64,000 nt of DNA from Metabacillus fastidiosus NBRC 101226 (GCF_001591625.1 NZ_BCVG01000004.1:1-64000), one strand, 5' to 3'. Positions 34,203-44,018 are shown, counted from the stretch's first letter. A program made the numbers and translations. Notes: generated by a model not told the origin, from the letters alone.

Positions 34203-34699
34203 GTAAGGTAGGGTTCCAAGCTTTTGCAGCCGGTATGATTGTGGCAACATCTGTAATGGGAGCTTCTTATTTTTTAGAAAACAATCAAAAATCTGCAGAG
34301 CAATCTGTTCAAAAAGAGGTAACCGATGCACAAGTGAAAAATTACTTATCTAAAAAAGGACAGCTTGCTATTTCAAATGAAGAATACGATGATTTAAAAA
34401 ATCAAAAAGAAAAATTACTTATAGAGCAAAAAAATAATCAAGTAAACAAAACAGAACAAAATAAAGAGCAGCCTAAAGAACAAGAGAAAAAGAAATATAC
34501 ATTAATGATTAGGAAAGGCATGTCAACAAGTGATGTTTCCAATCTTCTTCAGGCAAATGGCATTATTGCCTCCTCAAAAGATTTCAACCAATTCTTAATA
34601 AAAGGAAACTATCATACAAAAGTTCAACTAGGTGATTTCGAAGTTGTCCAGGGAATGAATTTCCAACAAATAACAGCCGTTATAACAAAAAATAAATAA
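34199..34699 (+). CDS. Secreted or membrane protein with an isolated MltG (YceG)-like module
   Basis: This 166-residue protein has an N-terminal hydrophobic segment (VGFQAFAAGMIVATSVMGAS). A charged Glu/Lys/Gln-rich linker follows. The C-terminal module (about 100-160) resembles the LysM-like N-terminal domain of the transglycosylase MltG: RKGMSTSDVSNLLQANGII, then KVQLGDFEVVQGMNFQQI. The catalytic domain of MltG is absent. It is translationally coupled to the gene before it. It may bind the cell wall; YqzC of B. subtilis is a possible counterpart. Confidence 0.6.
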   Translation: MSKVGFQAFAAGMIVATSVMGASYFLENNQKSAEQSVQKEVTDAQVKNYLSKKGQLAISNEEYDDLKNQKEKLLIEQKNNQVNKTEQNKEQPKEQEKKKYTLMIRKGMSTSDVSNLLQANGIIASSKDFNQFLIKGNYHTKVQLGDFEVVQGMNFQQITAVITKNK

Positions 34700-34707
34700 A
34701 CATACAT

Positions 34708-34742
34708 AAAGAGCCAAGGAAATTTAAACTCCCTGGCTCTTT
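34708..34742 (+). terminator. Terminator between the MltG-like gene and phoU
   Basis: AAAGAGCCAAGG and CCCTGGCTCTTT pair around an AT-rich loop, with one bulge. It stands between two convergent genes. Confidence 0.75.
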
Positions 34743-34771
34743 GCTTATCTATTTAGGAATAATACTATCTA

Positions 34772-35431
34772 TTAAACATTTAAACCATAACGTTTTCCCT
34801 TTACTAAATATAAGACACTTTCAGAGACATTTGTTATATGATCTCCAGCTCTTTCGATATAACGGCAAACAAATAAGAATTGATTTATTTGGTTAAAATT
34901 CTCTTGTTCATCAGCCATCAATTTTAGTAATTCACGAATTACCTGTCCATACAGCTCATCCACTTCATCATCCATATCTGCCGCTTCTTTTGCTAATACT
35001 ACATCTTCTTCATTATAAGCTTGGATAACTAGTGAGAGCATTCTTAAAACGATTTCATGCATTCTTTTAATAGTATGAACCGGCTGAATGAGAGGTTCCT
35101 TGCCAATTCTTATCGTAGCCTTTGCAATGTTCACAGCAAAATCTGCTATTCTTTCTATATCTGTAGCAATTTTAATAGCAACGATGATTCTTCTTAAATC
35201 AATTGCAACCGGCTGCTGTTTAGCAATTAACAGAATAGCTAAATCATTAATCTCTTCCTCTAAATTATCAATTCTCGTATCTTCTTCGATAATATACAAT
35301 GCTTCTTCAATATTTTGCTTTTCTAACGCATTAATTGCCTTACTTAAAGCAATCTCAGTTAAACTGCTTATCTCAATTAATTTCTGTCTTAAAAGATTGA
35401 GTTCATTCTCAAAATTTTCTCTTACAACCAT
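34772..35431 (-). CDS. phoU: Phosphate transport regulator PhoU
   Basis: This 219-residue protein is two repeated three-helix bundles. Each has the metal-binding pattern of PhoU: IATDIERIADFAVNIA in the first half and CRYIERAGDHITNVSE in the second. PhoU links Pst transport to the PhoR kinase and prevents runaway phosphate uptake. The ATG follows AAAGGGGGAT. It lies 159 nt after pstB, beyond a terminator-like hairpin, so it is the distal gene of the pst operon with reduced read-through. Confidence 0.92.
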   Translation of the reverse strand: MVVRENFENELNLLRQKLIEISSLTEIALSKAINALEKQNIEEALYIIEEDTRIDNLEEEINDLAILLIAKQQPVAIDLRRIIVAIKIATDIERIADFAVNIAKATIRIGKEPLIQPVHTIKRMHEIVLRMLSLVIQAYNEEDVVLAKEAADMDDEVDELYGQVIRELLKLMADEQENFNQINQFLFVCRYIERAGDHITNVSESVLYLVKGKRYGLNV

Positions 35432-35539
35432 TCTCTATTATCCCCCTTTGAAAACCTTCTCTATATTTTATCAAATAATCGTCGTGATACTAGATGTTAC
35501 AAATTTACTGTGCCACATTTCCGAAGATACTAAAGAAAA

Positions 35540-35568
35540 CTTGGCAGTATACTGTTTGACATGCCAAG
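35540..35568 (-). terminator. Terminator-like hairpin between pstB and phoU
   Basis: CTTGGCA and TGCCAAG arms are followed leftwards by TTTTCTTTAG. It probably reduces, rather than abolishes, read-through into phoU. Confidence 0.65.
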
Positions 35569-35590
35569 CTTTCTTCTAAAACAATCAACC

Positions 35591-36427
35591 TTATCCAAAA
35601 CGACCGGTAATATAATCCTCTGTTCGTTTGTCAGCTGGATTAGAGAACAAGCGGTCTGTATCTGAATATTCTACAACTTCTCCACTTAAAAAGAATGCTG
35701 TACGATCAGAAATACGTGCAGCTTGCTGCATATTATGAGTAACTATAACAATACTATAGTTCTCTTTCAACTCCTGAATTAGTTCTTCAATCTTTAGAGT
35801 TGAGATTGGATCTAATGCGGATGTAGGTTCATCCATTAAAATAACATCCGGTTCAATAGCTAAACATCTTGCAATACATAATCTTTGCTGCTGTCCACCT
35901 GATAATCCATAGGCATTTTCTTTTAAGCGATCTTTAACTTCATCCCAAATAGCTGCTCCACGTAAACTTTTCTCCACAACTTCATCGAGAATTTTACGAT
36001 CACGTATGCCATGAATTCTTGGGCCATAAGCAATATTTTCATAAATTGATTTTGGAAATGGATTTGGTTTTTGAAAGACCATTCCTACTTGTGTTCTCAG
36101 CTCTTCCACACCATAAGATTTTTCAAAAATATTTCTTCCGCGATATAAAATCTGGCCTGATGTACGAACAACTGGAATTAACTCAACCATACGATTAAGT
36201 GTTTTAATATAGGTTGATTTACCACATCCTGAAGGTCCAATAATTGCTGTCACTTCATTTTCATACACATCTAAATTTATATTTTTTAATGCCTGATCCT
36301 TACCATACCATAAATTTAAATTATCAGTTTTATAAACAATGTTTTTATCTATCACTGTTGTTTCATTAATATTGGAAGATTTGCTTTCTTTTTCTCTATT
36401 AATATTAATAATTGTAGAACTTTCCAT
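35591..36427 (-). CDS. pstB: Phosphate ABC transporter ATPase PstB
   Basis: This 278-residue ATPase powers high-affinity phosphate import. It has Walker [14 protein letters not shown], the Q-loop, the ABC signature [13 protein letters not shown] and Walker [13 protein letters not shown]. An extra N-terminal segment of about 30 residues ([17 protein letters not shown]) precedes the usual family start and is not conserved. The ATG at 36427 follows AAAGGGGA. There is a single pstB here, whereas B. subtilis has two (pstBA and pstBB). Confidence 0.95.
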   Translation of the reverse strand: MESSTIININREKESKSSNINETTVIDKNIVYKTDNLNLWYGKDQALKNINLDVYENEVTAIIGPSGCGKSTYIKTLNRMVELIPVVRTSGQILYRGRNIFEKSYGVEELRTQVGMVFQKPNPFPKSIYENIAYGPRIHGIRDRKILDEVVEKSLRGAAIWDEVKDRLKENAYGLSGGQQQRLCIARCLAIEPDVILMDEPTSALDPISTLKIEELIQELKENYSIVIVTHNMQQAARISDRTAFFLSGEVVEYSDTDRLFSNPADKRTEDYITGRFG

Positions 36428-36457
36428 TAGAAAATCCCCTTTCATCCTTATAAAAGA

Positions 36458-37336
36458 TTAATAACGTTTTTGAAACTTATTTCGAATAAATACAGCTGTT
36501 GCATTCATTACAATTAAGAAGATGAACAGGACAATGATCCCCGCTGCAGCAACATACTGGAATTCAAGCTGCGGTCTTGATGCCCAGTTGTAAATTTGAA
36601 TAGGCATAATTGTAAATGTACTCATTACGTTTTCTGGTAAATAGTTAACAAATGCAAATGCTCCAACTACAAGAAGTGGGGCAGTTTCACCAATTGCTCT
36701 AGAAAAGGCAAGAATGCTTCCAGTTAAAATTCCTGGAATTGCTGCTGGCAAAACAACTCTTAAAATCGTCTGCCATTTCGTTGCTCCCATACCGTACGAT
36801 GCCTCACGCATATCTTTAGGCACAGAGCGAATTGCCTCTTGGGATGCAACAACGATCACAGGTAAAATTAGCAATGCCATTGTTAAACCACCCGCTAAGA
36901 TACTTCTGCCTAAATCAAAAAATCGGACGAATACAGTTAAACCAAGTAAACCGAATACGATAGATGGAACTCCAGCTAAGTTCGCAATATTTGTTTGGAT
37001 AAAGGTAGTTAGTTTTCCTTTTTTTGCATATTCTTCTAAATAGATTGCTGTACCGACAGCTAAAATTAAAGAGATTGGAATCGTAACTCCCATAATCCAT
37101 AGAGAACCGATTAAAGCAGCCTTAATTCCTGAACTTCCTGGTCTGCGCGACGCAAAGTTTTGGAAGAAATCTGCTGTTAAATAACTAAATCCTTGAGTGA
37201 ATATCCGATATAATAATATTCCTAAAACAATGAGGGCTATTGAAGTTGCAATCAAGAATAAACCTTTAAAAATCTGGTTTTTTATTAAACGGCTCCCCAT
37301 GTTTTTTGCTACTTGTTCCTGATTAATTAATTTCAT
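36458..37336 (-). CDS. pstA: Phosphate ABC transporter permease PstA
   Basis: This 292-residue permease has six transmembrane helices and the cytoplasmic coupling motif EASYGMGATKWQTILRVVLP (EAA loop). Together with PstC it forms the membrane channel. The start codon lies one base after the pstC stop, with AGGGAGGAAT as ribosome-binding site, so the two are tightly coupled. Confidence 0.94.
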   Translation of the reverse strand: MKLINQEQVAKNMGSRLIKNQIFKGLFLIATSIALIVLGILLYRIFTQGFSYLTADFFQNFASRRPGSSGIKAALIGSLWIMGVTIPISLILAVGTAIYLEEYAKKGKLTTFIQTNIANLAGVPSIVFGLLGLTVFVRFFDLGRSILAGGLTMALLILPVIVVASQEAIRSVPKDMREASYGMGATKWQTILRVVLPAAIPGILTGSILAFSRAIGETAPLLVVGAFAFVNYLPENVMSTFTIMPIQIYNWASRPQLEFQYVAAAGIIVLFIFLIVMNATAVFIRNKFQKRY

Positions 37337-37337
37337 T

Positions 37338-38279
37338 TTAATATTCCTCCCTAAAACGGCGGGAAATAAACTGTGCTAAAACATTCATCGCAAGAGTGAA
37401 GACAAATAACGTCATTCCAACTGCATAAATACTGTAATAAACTGTAGTTCCATATCCAGCATCACCTGAGCTGACTTGTACAATATAAGCAGTCATCGTT
37501 TGAATTGATTCAGTTGGATCAAATGTTAGTTTTGGAGTTGCTCCACCTGCTAATGTAACGATCATTGTTTCACCGATTACCCGGGAAATCCCTAATACAA
37601 ATGATGCAACAATACCTGATATTGCAGCAGGCAATACAACCTTTAATGATACTTCCAGCTTTGTTGCACCTAATGCCAACGCTCCTTGACGCATAGAACT
37701 TGGAACCGAGCTCATCGCATCCTCTGACAAGGAAGCAATCATAGGTACAATCATAATACCTACAACAATACCCGGACTTAGCGCGTTAAATATACCTAAA
37801 TCAGGAATGATCTTCTGTAAAATCGGTGTAACGAATGTTAATGCAAAGAAACCATATACAATCGTAGGTATTCCTGCTAAAACTTCTAATATCGGTTTAA
37901 TTATTCTTCTAGTTCGATCTGAAGCATATTCACTCAAGAAAATAGCTGAGGCTAAGCCTATCGGGACCGCAACAATAACAGCAATAACTGTTACTAATAA
38001 TGTTCCTGAAATTAAAGCCATAATCCCGTATGAAGCATTTCCCTCAAAAAATGGGTACCATTCTTTTTGTGTAAAGAAATCAAGTATTGATACACGAGTA
38101 AAGAATGTAATTGTTTCAAAAATAAGTGTTAACACAATACCAATTGTTGTTAAAATTGAAATGAAAGCTAATACAAATAATAATGACGGTACGGCTTTTT
38201 CTACAATCTGAGCGGCGCTTTTCTTTGATTTTTTCTCTTTTATAAGCTCACGCACATTGTAACTGCTTGGTAGTGCCAT
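37338..38279 (-). CDS. pstC: Phosphate ABC transporter permease PstC
   Basis: This 313-residue permease has six transmembrane helices and the EAA loop QGALALGATKLEVSLKVVLP. The ATG at 38279 is supported by AAAGGGG; an upstream in-frame start (38321) lies inside the intercistronic hairpin and is not used. It pairs with PstA. Confidence 0.94.
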   Translation of the reverse strand: MALPSSYNVRELIKEKKSKKSAAQIVEKAVPSLLFVLAFISILTTIGIVLTLIFETITFFTRVSILDFFTQKEWYPFFEGNASYGIMALISGTLLVTVIAVIVAVPIGLASAIFLSEYASDRTRRIIKPILEVLAGIPTIVYGFFALTFVTPILQKIIPDLGIFNALSPGIVVGIMIVPMIASLSEDAMSSVPSSMRQGALALGATKLEVSLKVVLPAAISGIVASFVLGISRVIGETMIVTLAGGATPKLTFDPTESIQTMTAYIVQVSSGDAGYGTTVYYSIYAVGMTLFVFTLAMNVLAQFISRRFREEY

Positions 38280-38305
38280 TTGAATAACCCCTTTCCAAAT
38301 GAATA

Positions 38306-38344
38306 GATAGATGAGAAGCAATCACTTCCCGCTTCTCATCTATC
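38306..38344 (-). terminator. Intercistronic hairpin between pstS and pstC
   Basis: A perfect 14-bp stem (38306-38319 with 38331-38344) and 11-nt loop, without a strong T-tract. It probably stabilises the pstS mRNA or gives partial termination, raising PstS over PstCAB. Confidence 0.75.
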
Positions 38345-38355
38345 TTGTTGTATGA

Positions 38356-39348
38356 TTATTTTAAGCCTTCTAAAGTTTCAAGTTGTTTTTTGTATTCTTC
38401 TTCTGGAAGACTTACATAACCAACTTCAGGAGCTAATGTTCCAGCATTTTCTAGATAGAATTTCACATACTCATACACTTGTGCTTTATCTTTAATTGAA
38501 GCGTTATTTACATAAATGAATAATGGACGTGATAACGGATTGTATTCACCATTTTCAATCGTGTCACTGTTAGGCTCTACAGCTTGGCCAGCCTCATTTA
38601 CAACAGGAACAGCTTTTAAAGTTTCTTTATTTTCTAAATAGTAAGAGTATCCAAAGAAACCAATTGCATTTTTGTCGCCTGTAACACCTTTAACAAGTAC
38701 GTTATCATCTTCAGATAGAGTTGCGTTTTTAACAACTTGCTGCTCATCTAATACTACTTCGTCAAAGTAATCATAAGTTCCAGAATCTGTCCCTGGAGAG
38801 AAGAATTTCACTTCTTCAGCAGGCCAGTCAGGATTGATATCTGACCATTTTTTAGCTTTTCCATCTTCAACCCACAGTTTCTTTAGATCATCTGTAGATA
38901 ATTTATCAACAAAATCGTTATCTTTATTAACTACGACAGTGATTCCGTCGAATGCAACTTTAAATTCTGTATATTCAATTCCCTTTTCTTTAGCAAGAGC
39001 TATTTCTTCGTCTTTAATTGGGCGTGATGCTTGAGAGATATCAGTTTCACCAGCTGTGAAACGTTTGAATCCGCCACCTGTACCAGAAATTCCAATTGGT
39101 GCTTTTACACCGCTATGTTCAGTAGAGAATTCTTCTGAAACTGCTTCACCGATTGGTCCAACAGTAGAAGAACCGTCAACACCTACTTCACCTTCTACTA
39201 CTGCTTCACTATCTTTTGTATTTTCAGTTTGTTTAGAGTCCCCGCCTGTTTGTCCTGTAGTACCTGTCTCATCATTTCCACAAGCTGCTGCAAATGCAAG
39301 CAATGCAGAAAGCATAATAGACATTGCTAAAAATTTAAAGCTTTTCAT
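38356..39348 (-). CDS. pstS: Phosphate-binding lipoprotein PstS
   Basis: This 330-residue lipoprotein captures phosphate outside the membrane. The signal peptide ends in the lipobox [11 protein letters not shown]. The phosphate-binding loops [15 protein letters not shown] and [20 protein letters not shown] are present, with [12 protein letters not shown] later. The ATG follows AGGGGGAAG. It is the first gene of pstSCAB-phoU, under a four-repeat PhoP box. Confidence 0.95.
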   Translation of the reverse strand: MKSFKFLAMSIMLSALLAFAAACGNDETGTTGQTGGDSKQTENTKDSEAVVEGEVGVDGSSTVGPIGEAVSEEFSTEHSGVKAPIGISGTGGGFKRFTAGETDISQASRPIKDEEIALAKEKGIEYTEFKVAFDGITVVVNKDNDFVDKLSTDDLKKLWVEDGKAKKWSDINPDWPAEEVKFFSPGTDSGTYDYFDEVVLDEQQVVKNATLSEDDNVLVKGVTGDKNAIGFFGYSYYLENKETLKAVPVVNEAGQAVEPNSDTIENGEYNPLSRPLFIYVNNASIKDKAQVYEYVKFYLENAGTLAPEVGYVSLPEEEYKKQLETLEGLK

Positions 39349-39413
39349 TTTTCTTCCCCCTAAATAAATTCTCTTATAATGTCTGTCTTACAAATAAAAT
39401 AATAACGGGCTAG

Positions 39414-39452
39414 TATTAACTAGGTTTTAATAAATTGTAAAGGTTTTGTAAA
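39414..39452 (-). promoter_or_regulatory. PhoP box of the pst operon
   Basis: Reading leftwards, four hexamers TTTACA, TTTACA, TTAAAA and TTAATA (39447-39452, 39436-39441, 39425-39430, 39414-39419) repeat every 11 bp. That fits the PhoP direct-repeat consensus TTAACA with 5-bp spacers. It lies about 65-105 bp upstream of pstS and predicts induction by phosphate starvation. Confidence 0.85.
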
Positions 39453-39514
39453 TTCAAAAGAGATTTTGTCGTATTATGCTCTTTTTTGGGAACAATACTA
39501 ATTTGACATAAAAA

Positions 39515-39538
39515 AAGACTGACAAACTTGTCAGTCTT
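39515..39538 (-). terminator. Terminator after the MFS gene
   Basis: A perfect 11-bp stem (AAGACTGACAA/TTGTCAGTCTT) is followed leftwards by TTTTATG. It overlaps the end of the MFS gene. Confidence 0.9.
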
Positions 39539-40823
39539 ATCCCTCACTATCAGCTAGCTTGGCCTTTGTCATCTGCTCCTGTTCTCCTTCATCTATATGT
39601 TCATGATCACTTTGCAAATTAATTTTTCTTATATATAAGTAAATTACCGCATGCCCTATACCTACAGTAGATAATAATATCGGCATACTTACCTTTTCAT
39701 TAAAAAAGCTCACAGCGATAATAAAACATACAATAGAGAAAAATCGTCCTACATTTAAAAAAAGTTCCCGAACAACAATATATTCTATCCTCGCTTGTGC
39801 AGCATTCCAGGATCGTCCAATAACATCATATGTTAGAGAAGAATATGGGACTAATAAAATTGGATAACCGATACCGATCAATACAGCATAAGTTAATAAT
39901 TTTACATATGTTAGATCAAAGAAAAGTAAAAATGTCGATATATATAGCAATACTCCTCCAAACAGTACTGCTTTTTTCCTCATATCTTTCTTAATTAATC
40001 TCGTTGCTAAATAATAACTTACGAACGCAACAGACGAGTTGACTAAACTAAATGTACCTAATGCAAGCTCACTATTTGTTGTAATGAATACATAAACACT
40101 AATGACGAATGCAAATGTACCTTCTCTAACACCCTGAAAGAAATGCGCAGTTGTAATAAAAGACCAGTTTCGATTATTCTTTCTTTCTTTCACAATTCTT
40201 CTAAATAAATACTGTCCCTCAGCCTTTCTGCGCTTCAAGAAGAAACTAACAACAACTGCGGCGAAGAAAAGGATAAGTGAAATTGTAAAAATAACTGTAT
40301 ATCCAGTGAAATTCTTTAACCTGGAAATAACAAAGCCAGCAATAATAGGACCAATCATTCCGGCTATAGATGTTAGAATTCCTAAAAATCCATTAAAAAA
40401 ATCTCTCGTCTCCGGCTCAGTTATTTCAAATGTAAGTACATTAAATGCAAGCCAGTAAAAGCCATAACCAATTCCAAGTGTTCCGCCAATGACCGGTAAA
40501 AACTTCGCTGCCGAATCGCCGATCATTAATACTGTTAAAAAGAATACTGCTAAAAAAATTACCCCTAGTCTAAACACAATAACGCGGTCTATTTTTTTAG
40601 CCATTCTTCCAGCTAATATAAATGTAATTGGCTGTGTAATAACAATTGATAAGTTATACACGCCTAAATCAAAAAAATTACCGCCTGACTGTTTCCATAA
40701 ATACACATTAACAAATGTATTGGAAAGCGCAATGCTTAATGCATACATCCCACCAATCACTAATAAAAGAACTAAATCTCTATTTACTTCAACATCACCG
40801 ATCAACCTTTGTAATTTAGACAT
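39537..40823 (-). CDS. yqgE: MFS transporter YqgE
   Basis: This 428-residue major facilitator has about 12 transmembrane helices. A charged loop (GRMAKKIDRVIVFRLG) lies between helices 2 and 3, and a hydrophilic C-terminal tail is rich in Glu and Lys. Position between pst and sodA matches B. subtilis yqgE. The ATG at 40823 follows AAGGGGAG. The substrate is unknown. Confidence 0.82.
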   Translation of the reverse strand: MSKLQRLIGDVEVNRDLVLLLVIGGMYALSIALSNTFVNVYLWKQSGGNFFDLGVYNLSIVITQPITFILAGRMAKKIDRVIVFRLGVIFLAVFFLTVLMIGDSAAKFLPVIGGTLGIGYGFYWLAFNVLTFEITEPETRDFFNGFLGILTSIAGMIGPIIAGFVISRLKNFTGYTVIFTISLILFFAAVVVSFFLKRRKAEGQYLFRRIVKERKNNRNWSFITTAHFFQGVREGTFAFVISVYVFITTNSELALGTFSLVNSSVAFVSYYLATRLIKKDMRKKAVLFGGVLLYISTFLLFFDLTYVKLLTYAVLIGIGYPILLVPYSSLTYDVIGRSWNAAQARIEYIVVRELFLNVGRFFSIVCFIIAVSFFNEKVSMPILLSTVGIGHAVIYLYIRKINLQSDHEHIDEGEQEQMTKAKLADSEG

Positions 40824-40913
40824 AAAATAACTCCCCTTCAACTTCTAATCTATAGTGTGCGTAATCGAAAAGGGAGATATGTAATGAATTTTAATTAAGT
40901 TAAAGAATAAAAA

Positions 40914-40938
40914 AAGAGCCGGCTTAAAGCCGGCTCTT
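40914..40938 (-). terminator. Terminator after sodA
   Basis: A perfect 12-bp stem (40914-40925 with 40927-40938), drawn with a very short loop, is GC-rich and followed leftwards by TTTTTTATTC. Confidence 0.92.
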
Positions 40939-40946
40939 GTGTTTTA

Positions 40947-41555
40947 TTATTTTGCAGCGCTGTAAAGCTTTGCAACTTCATCCCAATTAACTACATTAAA
41001 GAATGCTGAAATATAGTCAGGACGACGGTTTTGATAATTTAAGTAGTATGCATGCTCCCAAACATCTAATCCAAGAATAGGAGTTTTACCTTCCATTAAA
41101 GGAGAATCTTGGTTTGGAGTACTTGTTACTTCTAACTCACCGTTATTTACTACTAACCAAGCCCAACCAGAACCGAATCGAGTTGCACCTGCTTTAGCAA
41201 ATTCTTCTTTAAATTTATCAAGGCTGCCAAACTTGCTGTTAATTGCGTCTGCAAGCTCACCAGTCGGCTCTCCGCCGCCATTTGGAGAAAGAAGCGTCCA
41301 GAAAAGGCTGTGGTTAGCATGTCCGCCACCATTGTTGCGAACAGCAGTACGGATTGACTCAGGTACAGCATTTAAATCAGAAATTAATTCTTCAACTGAT
41401 TTACTTGCAAGCTCTAGGTGACCTTCAAGTGCTGCATTTACATTTGTAATATAAGTATTGTGATGCTTTGTGTGGTGAATATTCATTGTTTCTTTGTCGA
41501 TATGTGGTTCTAAAGCGTCATATGCATAAGGTAATTGTGGTAATTCATAAGCCAT
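40947..41555 (-). CDS. sodA: Manganese superoxide dismutase SodA
   Basis: SodA converts superoxide to peroxide and oxygen. The 202-residue protein has the metal ligands His27, His82, Asp164 and His168 (in DVWEHAYY). Gln-type signatures of the Mn form are also present (GSGWAWLVV). There is no signal peptide, so it is cytoplasmic. The ATG follows AGGAGGAAT. It is monocistronic with its own terminator. Confidence 0.96.
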   Translation of the reverse strand: MAYELPQLPYAYDALEPHIDKETMNIHHTKHHNTYITNVNAALEGHLELASKSVEELISDLNAVPESIRTAVRNNGGGHANHSLFWTLLSPNGGGEPTGELADAINSKFGSLDKFKEEFAKAGATRFGSGWAWLVVNNGELEVTSTPNQDSPLMEGKTPILGLDVWEHAYYLNYQNRRPDYISAFFNVVNWDEVAKLYSAAK

Positions 41556-41783
41556 GTGTATATTCCTCCTAAATTTTTGTATGTAACTTTTTAAACTTAT
41601 AAGTATAGTATAAGTTTACATATCCAGATTATCAAAATTATTTATTTCTTTCAATGAAAAAGCTTGAGAACAATCTACAGAATATCCAAAACTTCGACTA
41701 TATATACATATCGTCATTTTATTAATTGCTATTATTCATTATTTATTAACAATGGATGCCAGTTTATTATGGGTATGTTCCCT

Positions 41784-42266
41784 CTATAAAACAGTAAATA
41801 AAAAGTATCCGATCATCATCAGCTGGATAATTGCTTTTGCAAATACTCCTGAAATAAAACCAATTAATGAACCAGCACCAATTTTTATTGATGTTTTTAT
41901 ATCTTTTTGATGAACAATGAGTTCAGCTAATATTGCACCAAGGAAAGGACCTACTAAAATCCCTACTACCGGGATAACGAAAGGACCTACTAAAAGTCCA
42001 ATTGTACTTCCCCAAATCGCTGCTTTGCTACCGCCGAATTTCTTTATCCCAATAAGATTTGCCACATAGTCTGCTGCAAATAAAACCGCGACAAAAAGCC
42101 CCTCAATAATCCAGAATAAATAGTTAAATGATTTAAAATCAAAAAATAAACCGTATAATAGAAAGCCTCCTACTATAAAAACCACACTTGGAATAATGGG
42201 ATAAACGAGTCCTACGAAGCTGATAATAAACATTATTATAACAATCACCCAATACAGTATTTCCAT
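41784..42266 (-). CDS. yqgC: DUF456 family membrane protein YqgC
   Basis: This 160-residue protein has four hydrophobic helices. The glycine-rich DUF456 pattern [19 protein letters not shown], then [15 protein letters not shown], looks like a glycine-zipper membrane element. Its neighbour sodA is conserved in B. subtilis, but no function is known. The ATG follows GAGGAGGG. Confidence 0.8.
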   Translation of the reverse strand: MEILYWVIVIIMFIISFVGLVYPIIPSVVFIVGGFLLYGLFFDFKSFNYLFWIIEGLFVAVLFAADYVANLIGIKKFGGSKAAIWGSTIGLLVGPFVIPVVGILVGPFLGAILAELIVHQKDIKTSIKIGAGSLIGFISGVFAKAIIQLMMIGYFLFTVL

Positions 42267-42353
42267 CTTTCCCTCCTCAGAGCTTTATCTTTTTTATAAA
42301 AATCACCGTTCGGTCTCATAGCAAAAAAACAAACATATGTAAGCAAATTAAAT

Positions 42354-42383
42354 ATGAGTGGAAGAAAATATTCCTCCACTCAT
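42354..42383 (-). terminator. Hairpin downstream of the Na/Pi transporter remnant
   Basis: ATGAGTGGA and TCCACTCAT arms enclose a 12-nt loop. The following sequence is AT-rich but has no clean T-tract. It is probably the old terminator of the decayed gene. Confidence 0.55.
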
Positions 42384-42432
42384 AAAATCTTACTTCACTA
42401 TAACATTATTTCCATTTTTCAAAAAGAATATT

Positions 42433-43119
42433 TTAATTTCTATATCCTAAAACTGCTTCAGCAATATTTACACAATGATCACCGATTCGTTCCAGATTAC
42501 TAATAATCTCTACAAAAACAATCCCTGCCTATCCAGTGCACTCAGCCTCATGTATACGCAGGATATGCTTTTTCCTTAATGTTCTTTCAAGCTTATCAAT
42601 TTGTCTTTCTGTTTTTAGCACTTTTGTAGCTAAAGCTGTATCTTTATCATCCAGTGCAGCAATGGCATCAGTTAATGCTGCAATTGTTATATCGAACATT
42701 TCCTTTAAATCATCCATAGTAGATTCTGTTAATTTCACCTTATTTGCTATTTGATAATCAACGAGTTCTATTAAGTTTTCACAGTGATCACCAATTCTTT
42801 CAATATCTCTCACAGTATCAATTAGCATGCTATGTTCTTCTGATTCAAAAATTGACATTTCACTTCTTGTAATTAATACTAGGTAATCGGTTATCTTTCT
42901 GTCTAAATTATTAATGGCATCTTCCACTTGCATTGCAGTGTCAGCATGCTTACATATTCCGATTTTCACATATTCATTTGATCCTTCTAAACAAACTTTT
43001 GCAAACTTACCCATCCTCAGGATTTCTTCTTTTGCCTGTCCTAAAGCGATAGAGGAAGATTGCTCAATGAAAATAGGATCCAGATGCTTTGGTTTATATT
43101 CTATATTTTTATGTAATAC
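42433..43119 (-). pseudogene. Remnant of a Na/Pi cotransporter (C-terminal PhoU-like part only)
   Basis: In one frame this region encodes the linker and C-terminal PhoU-like domain of an NptA-type sodium/phosphate cotransporter: KPKHLDPIFIEQSSSIALG, QAKEEILRMGKFAKV, TVRDIERIGDHCENLIE. An in-frame TAG (42529-42531) breaks it. After that stop the same frame continues with IVFVEIISNLERIGDHCVNI, clearly the missing end, to a natural stop at 42433. The N-terminal transporter domain is absent: the frame is closed by TAA at 43120-43122, and yqgB begins only about 85 bp further on. Isolated translation from 43014 would give 161 residues, but the gene looks dead. Confidence 0.85.
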
Positions 43120-43206
43120 TTAGCGAAAATCTGCTAAATTATTGTCTTCTTAACAATTGAAAGATAAAATTAACAATGGACAAGTTGAAAGGAAGTGCCT
43201 CTACGG

Positions 43207-43974
43207 ATGAATATATTTAAACAATTAGTCAAAAGTATCTACTCACCAAAAACAATTGCAATGTTTCGTCTTCAAGGAATCGGTAAAACCATTTTATACG
43301 TTTTTCTCCTTTCTTTGATCGCAACATTGCCTATGGCTTTTTACTTTGGTAATAGTCTAGCTAGCGGATTAAAGGAATTTGATAAAACATTACAAAATGA
43401 ATTACCAAACTTCTCGATAGAGAATGGAACCCTCATTTCAGAAGATGGAAAAGCAATCGAAATCCGCAAAGAGAATTTTATTATCATTTTTGACCCGTCT
43501 GATACATATTCAGATAATGAATTAAATAATAAAGAAAATGCCCTTGCTTTTCTAAAAAATAAATTTGTTATCGTCTCAAACGGAATGTCACAGCCATTTG
43601 AATACAAAGTACTTAATCAAGACCTAACTAAACAAGAGCTTATAGAAATCACTAAGCAATTTGATAGTTTAGTTCCACTCATGGTAGCTATACTATTTAT
43701 CATTATGTACCTAGTTAATTCATTCACTAAATTTATTGATATTACTGTATTAGCATTATTTGGTATAATTTTCAAAAACGCTTTTAATCGAAAGTTAAAT
43801 TTCAAGCAGATCTGGATTGTTTCTGCCTACTCCATTACAATGGCGACTATTTTCTTTACATTCATGGATGCATTCCAAGCAGTTGTACCATTTGCATTTA
43901 CTATTAATTGGTTTGTTCATTTAATTATCTTACATTTAGTAATAAAAGAAATTCCGCCAATTGAAAATCGATAA
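43207..43974 (+). CDS. yqgB: DUF1189 family membrane protein YqgB
   Basis: This 255-residue protein has an N-terminal helix (about 25-45), a soluble extracytoplasmic middle (about 50-145) and three to four C-terminal helices, as in DUF1189/YqgB. I chose the ATG at 43207; a GTG at 43195 is part of the AAAGGAAGTG ribosome-binding region. It has no homology to the decayed transporter upstream. The role is unknown. Confidence 0.75.
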   Translation: MNIFKQLVKSIYSPKTIAMFRLQGIGKTILYVFLLSLIATLPMAFYFGNSLASGLKEFDKTLQNELPNFSIENGTLISEDGKAIEIRKENFIIIFDPSDTYSDNELNNKENALAFLKNKFVIVSNGMSQPFEYKVLNQDLTKQELIEITKQFDSLVPLMVAILFIIMYLVNSFTKFIDITVLALFGIIFKNAFNRKLNFKQIWIVSAYSITMATIFFTFMDAFQAVVPFAFTINWFVHLIILHLVIKEIPPIENR

Positions 43975-44018
43975 AAGAATATAAGAGATTTTCTTACAAA
44001 TCATAAGCTCTTCCTATA

